A stretch of 50,736 nt of DNA, from NCBI GenBank assembly GCA_022793675.1, contig JAAWDH010000009.1, positions 1 through 50,736 on the forward strand, written 5' to 3'. Positions 50,595-50,736 of the stretch are shown here, one piece after another. The notes beneath the pieces are model-generated. The model did not search any database, was not told the origin of the DNA, and saw only the letters and a list, made by a program, of their open reading frames with translations. This DNA is from Oscillospiraceae bacterium (lineage in GTDB: Bacteria > Bacillota > Clostridia > Oscillospirales > Ruminococcaceae). The position numbers were made by a program, and so were the translations under genes. Each line of letters opens with the position of its first letter. The first letter of the stretch is position 1.

Positions 50595-50736
50595 ATACGA
50601 CGCTTTCTGAAGAAAGCTTAGCAAAGACTTTTAATCGCCAGGGTACGCGTCTGTACAGCCATCAGGCCCTACTGCGTCGGTAGGTTTTTGCTATATCAAA
50701 AGCCGCCCTGCGAAAGCAGAGCGGCCTTTTTCCTAT
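50595..50736 (-). repeat. Dispersed intergenic repeat, copy H, plus outer hairpin; inverted copy of 1-141
   Basis: Exact reverse complement of the window start over 141 bases. The core (50595-50680) has hairpin GCTTTCTGAAGAAAGC, the block CTTTTAATCGCCAGGGTACG and CTACTGCGTCGG; the outer hairpin (50698-50729) equals that at 8-39. It lies upstream of marR, so here it does not follow a gene end within the window. Confidence 0.85.

Overview
The window reads as a chromosomal piece of a Gram-positive gut-type anaerobe, most likely class Clostridia (Oscillospirales-like). The reasons are a one-piece pyruvate:ferredoxin oxidoreductase, a CIRCE-controlled groESL, DegV, RelQ-type alarmone synthase, a KDPG aldolase/KDG kinase pair, choline-binding-type cell-wall repeats, strong AGGAGG ribosome sites and GC-rich genes broken by AT-rich islands. 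No rRNA, CRISPR array, complete insertion sequence or prophage was found.

Layout. 1-3.3 kb: wreckage of a sugar-uptake locus (GH42 tail, LplB fragment, frameshifted binding-protein fragment) followed by an intact GH43 beta-xylosidase. 3.4-9.6 kb (minus): alkyltransferase-like protein, RelQ, a TPR membrane protein and PFOR with a structured leader. 9.9-11.7 kb: asparagine synthetase. 11.8-16.4 kb: AT-rich islands with small unknown genes, an alpha-galactosidase operon, a five-tRNA operon (Val-Asp-Phe-Gly-Cys) and a P-loop kinase. 16.5-20.7 kb: prmA, degV, groESL. 20.9-26.4 kb: a GntR regulator divergent from a six-gene operon (ThyX-like protein, thymidylate-kinase-like protein, DUF2156, GNAT, DJ-1, 5-formyl-THF cyclo-ligase). 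26.6-32.1 kb: mltG, U32 peptidase, membrane protein, cwlD, radA. 32.3-34.9 kb: Nudix, then KDPG aldolase-VOC fusion and KDG kinase. 35.2 kb: tRNA-fMet. 35.7-42.2 kb: an envelope-surveillance block with a choline-binding protein, a BceRS-like system, a VanRS-like system, and VanY/VanZ-like genes behind three phased TTAAGG boxes. 42.3-45.6 kb (minus): a five-gene operon centred on alkylation repair. 45.7-50.5 kb (minus): MarR, a heterodimeric ABC exporter and a methyltransferase.

The most striking non-genic structure is a dispersed intergenic repeat of about 80-90 bp, present in eight recognisable copies. It carries a short hairpin whose stem changes in a compensated way between copies. Six of the eight copies sit directly at the 3' end of a gene in the same orientation; in two cases the repeat supplies the last codons and the stop codon. 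The two window ends are an exact 141-bp inverted copy of one repeat plus a terminator hairpin, which looks like an assembly-graph break at a repeat rather than a real element end.

Functionally, uronate/pentose sugars (GH43, GH27, KDG kinase, KDPG aldolase) feed pyruvate to PFOR, while the 35-42 kb block and the MarR/ABC operon look like antibiotic and envelope-stress defence.
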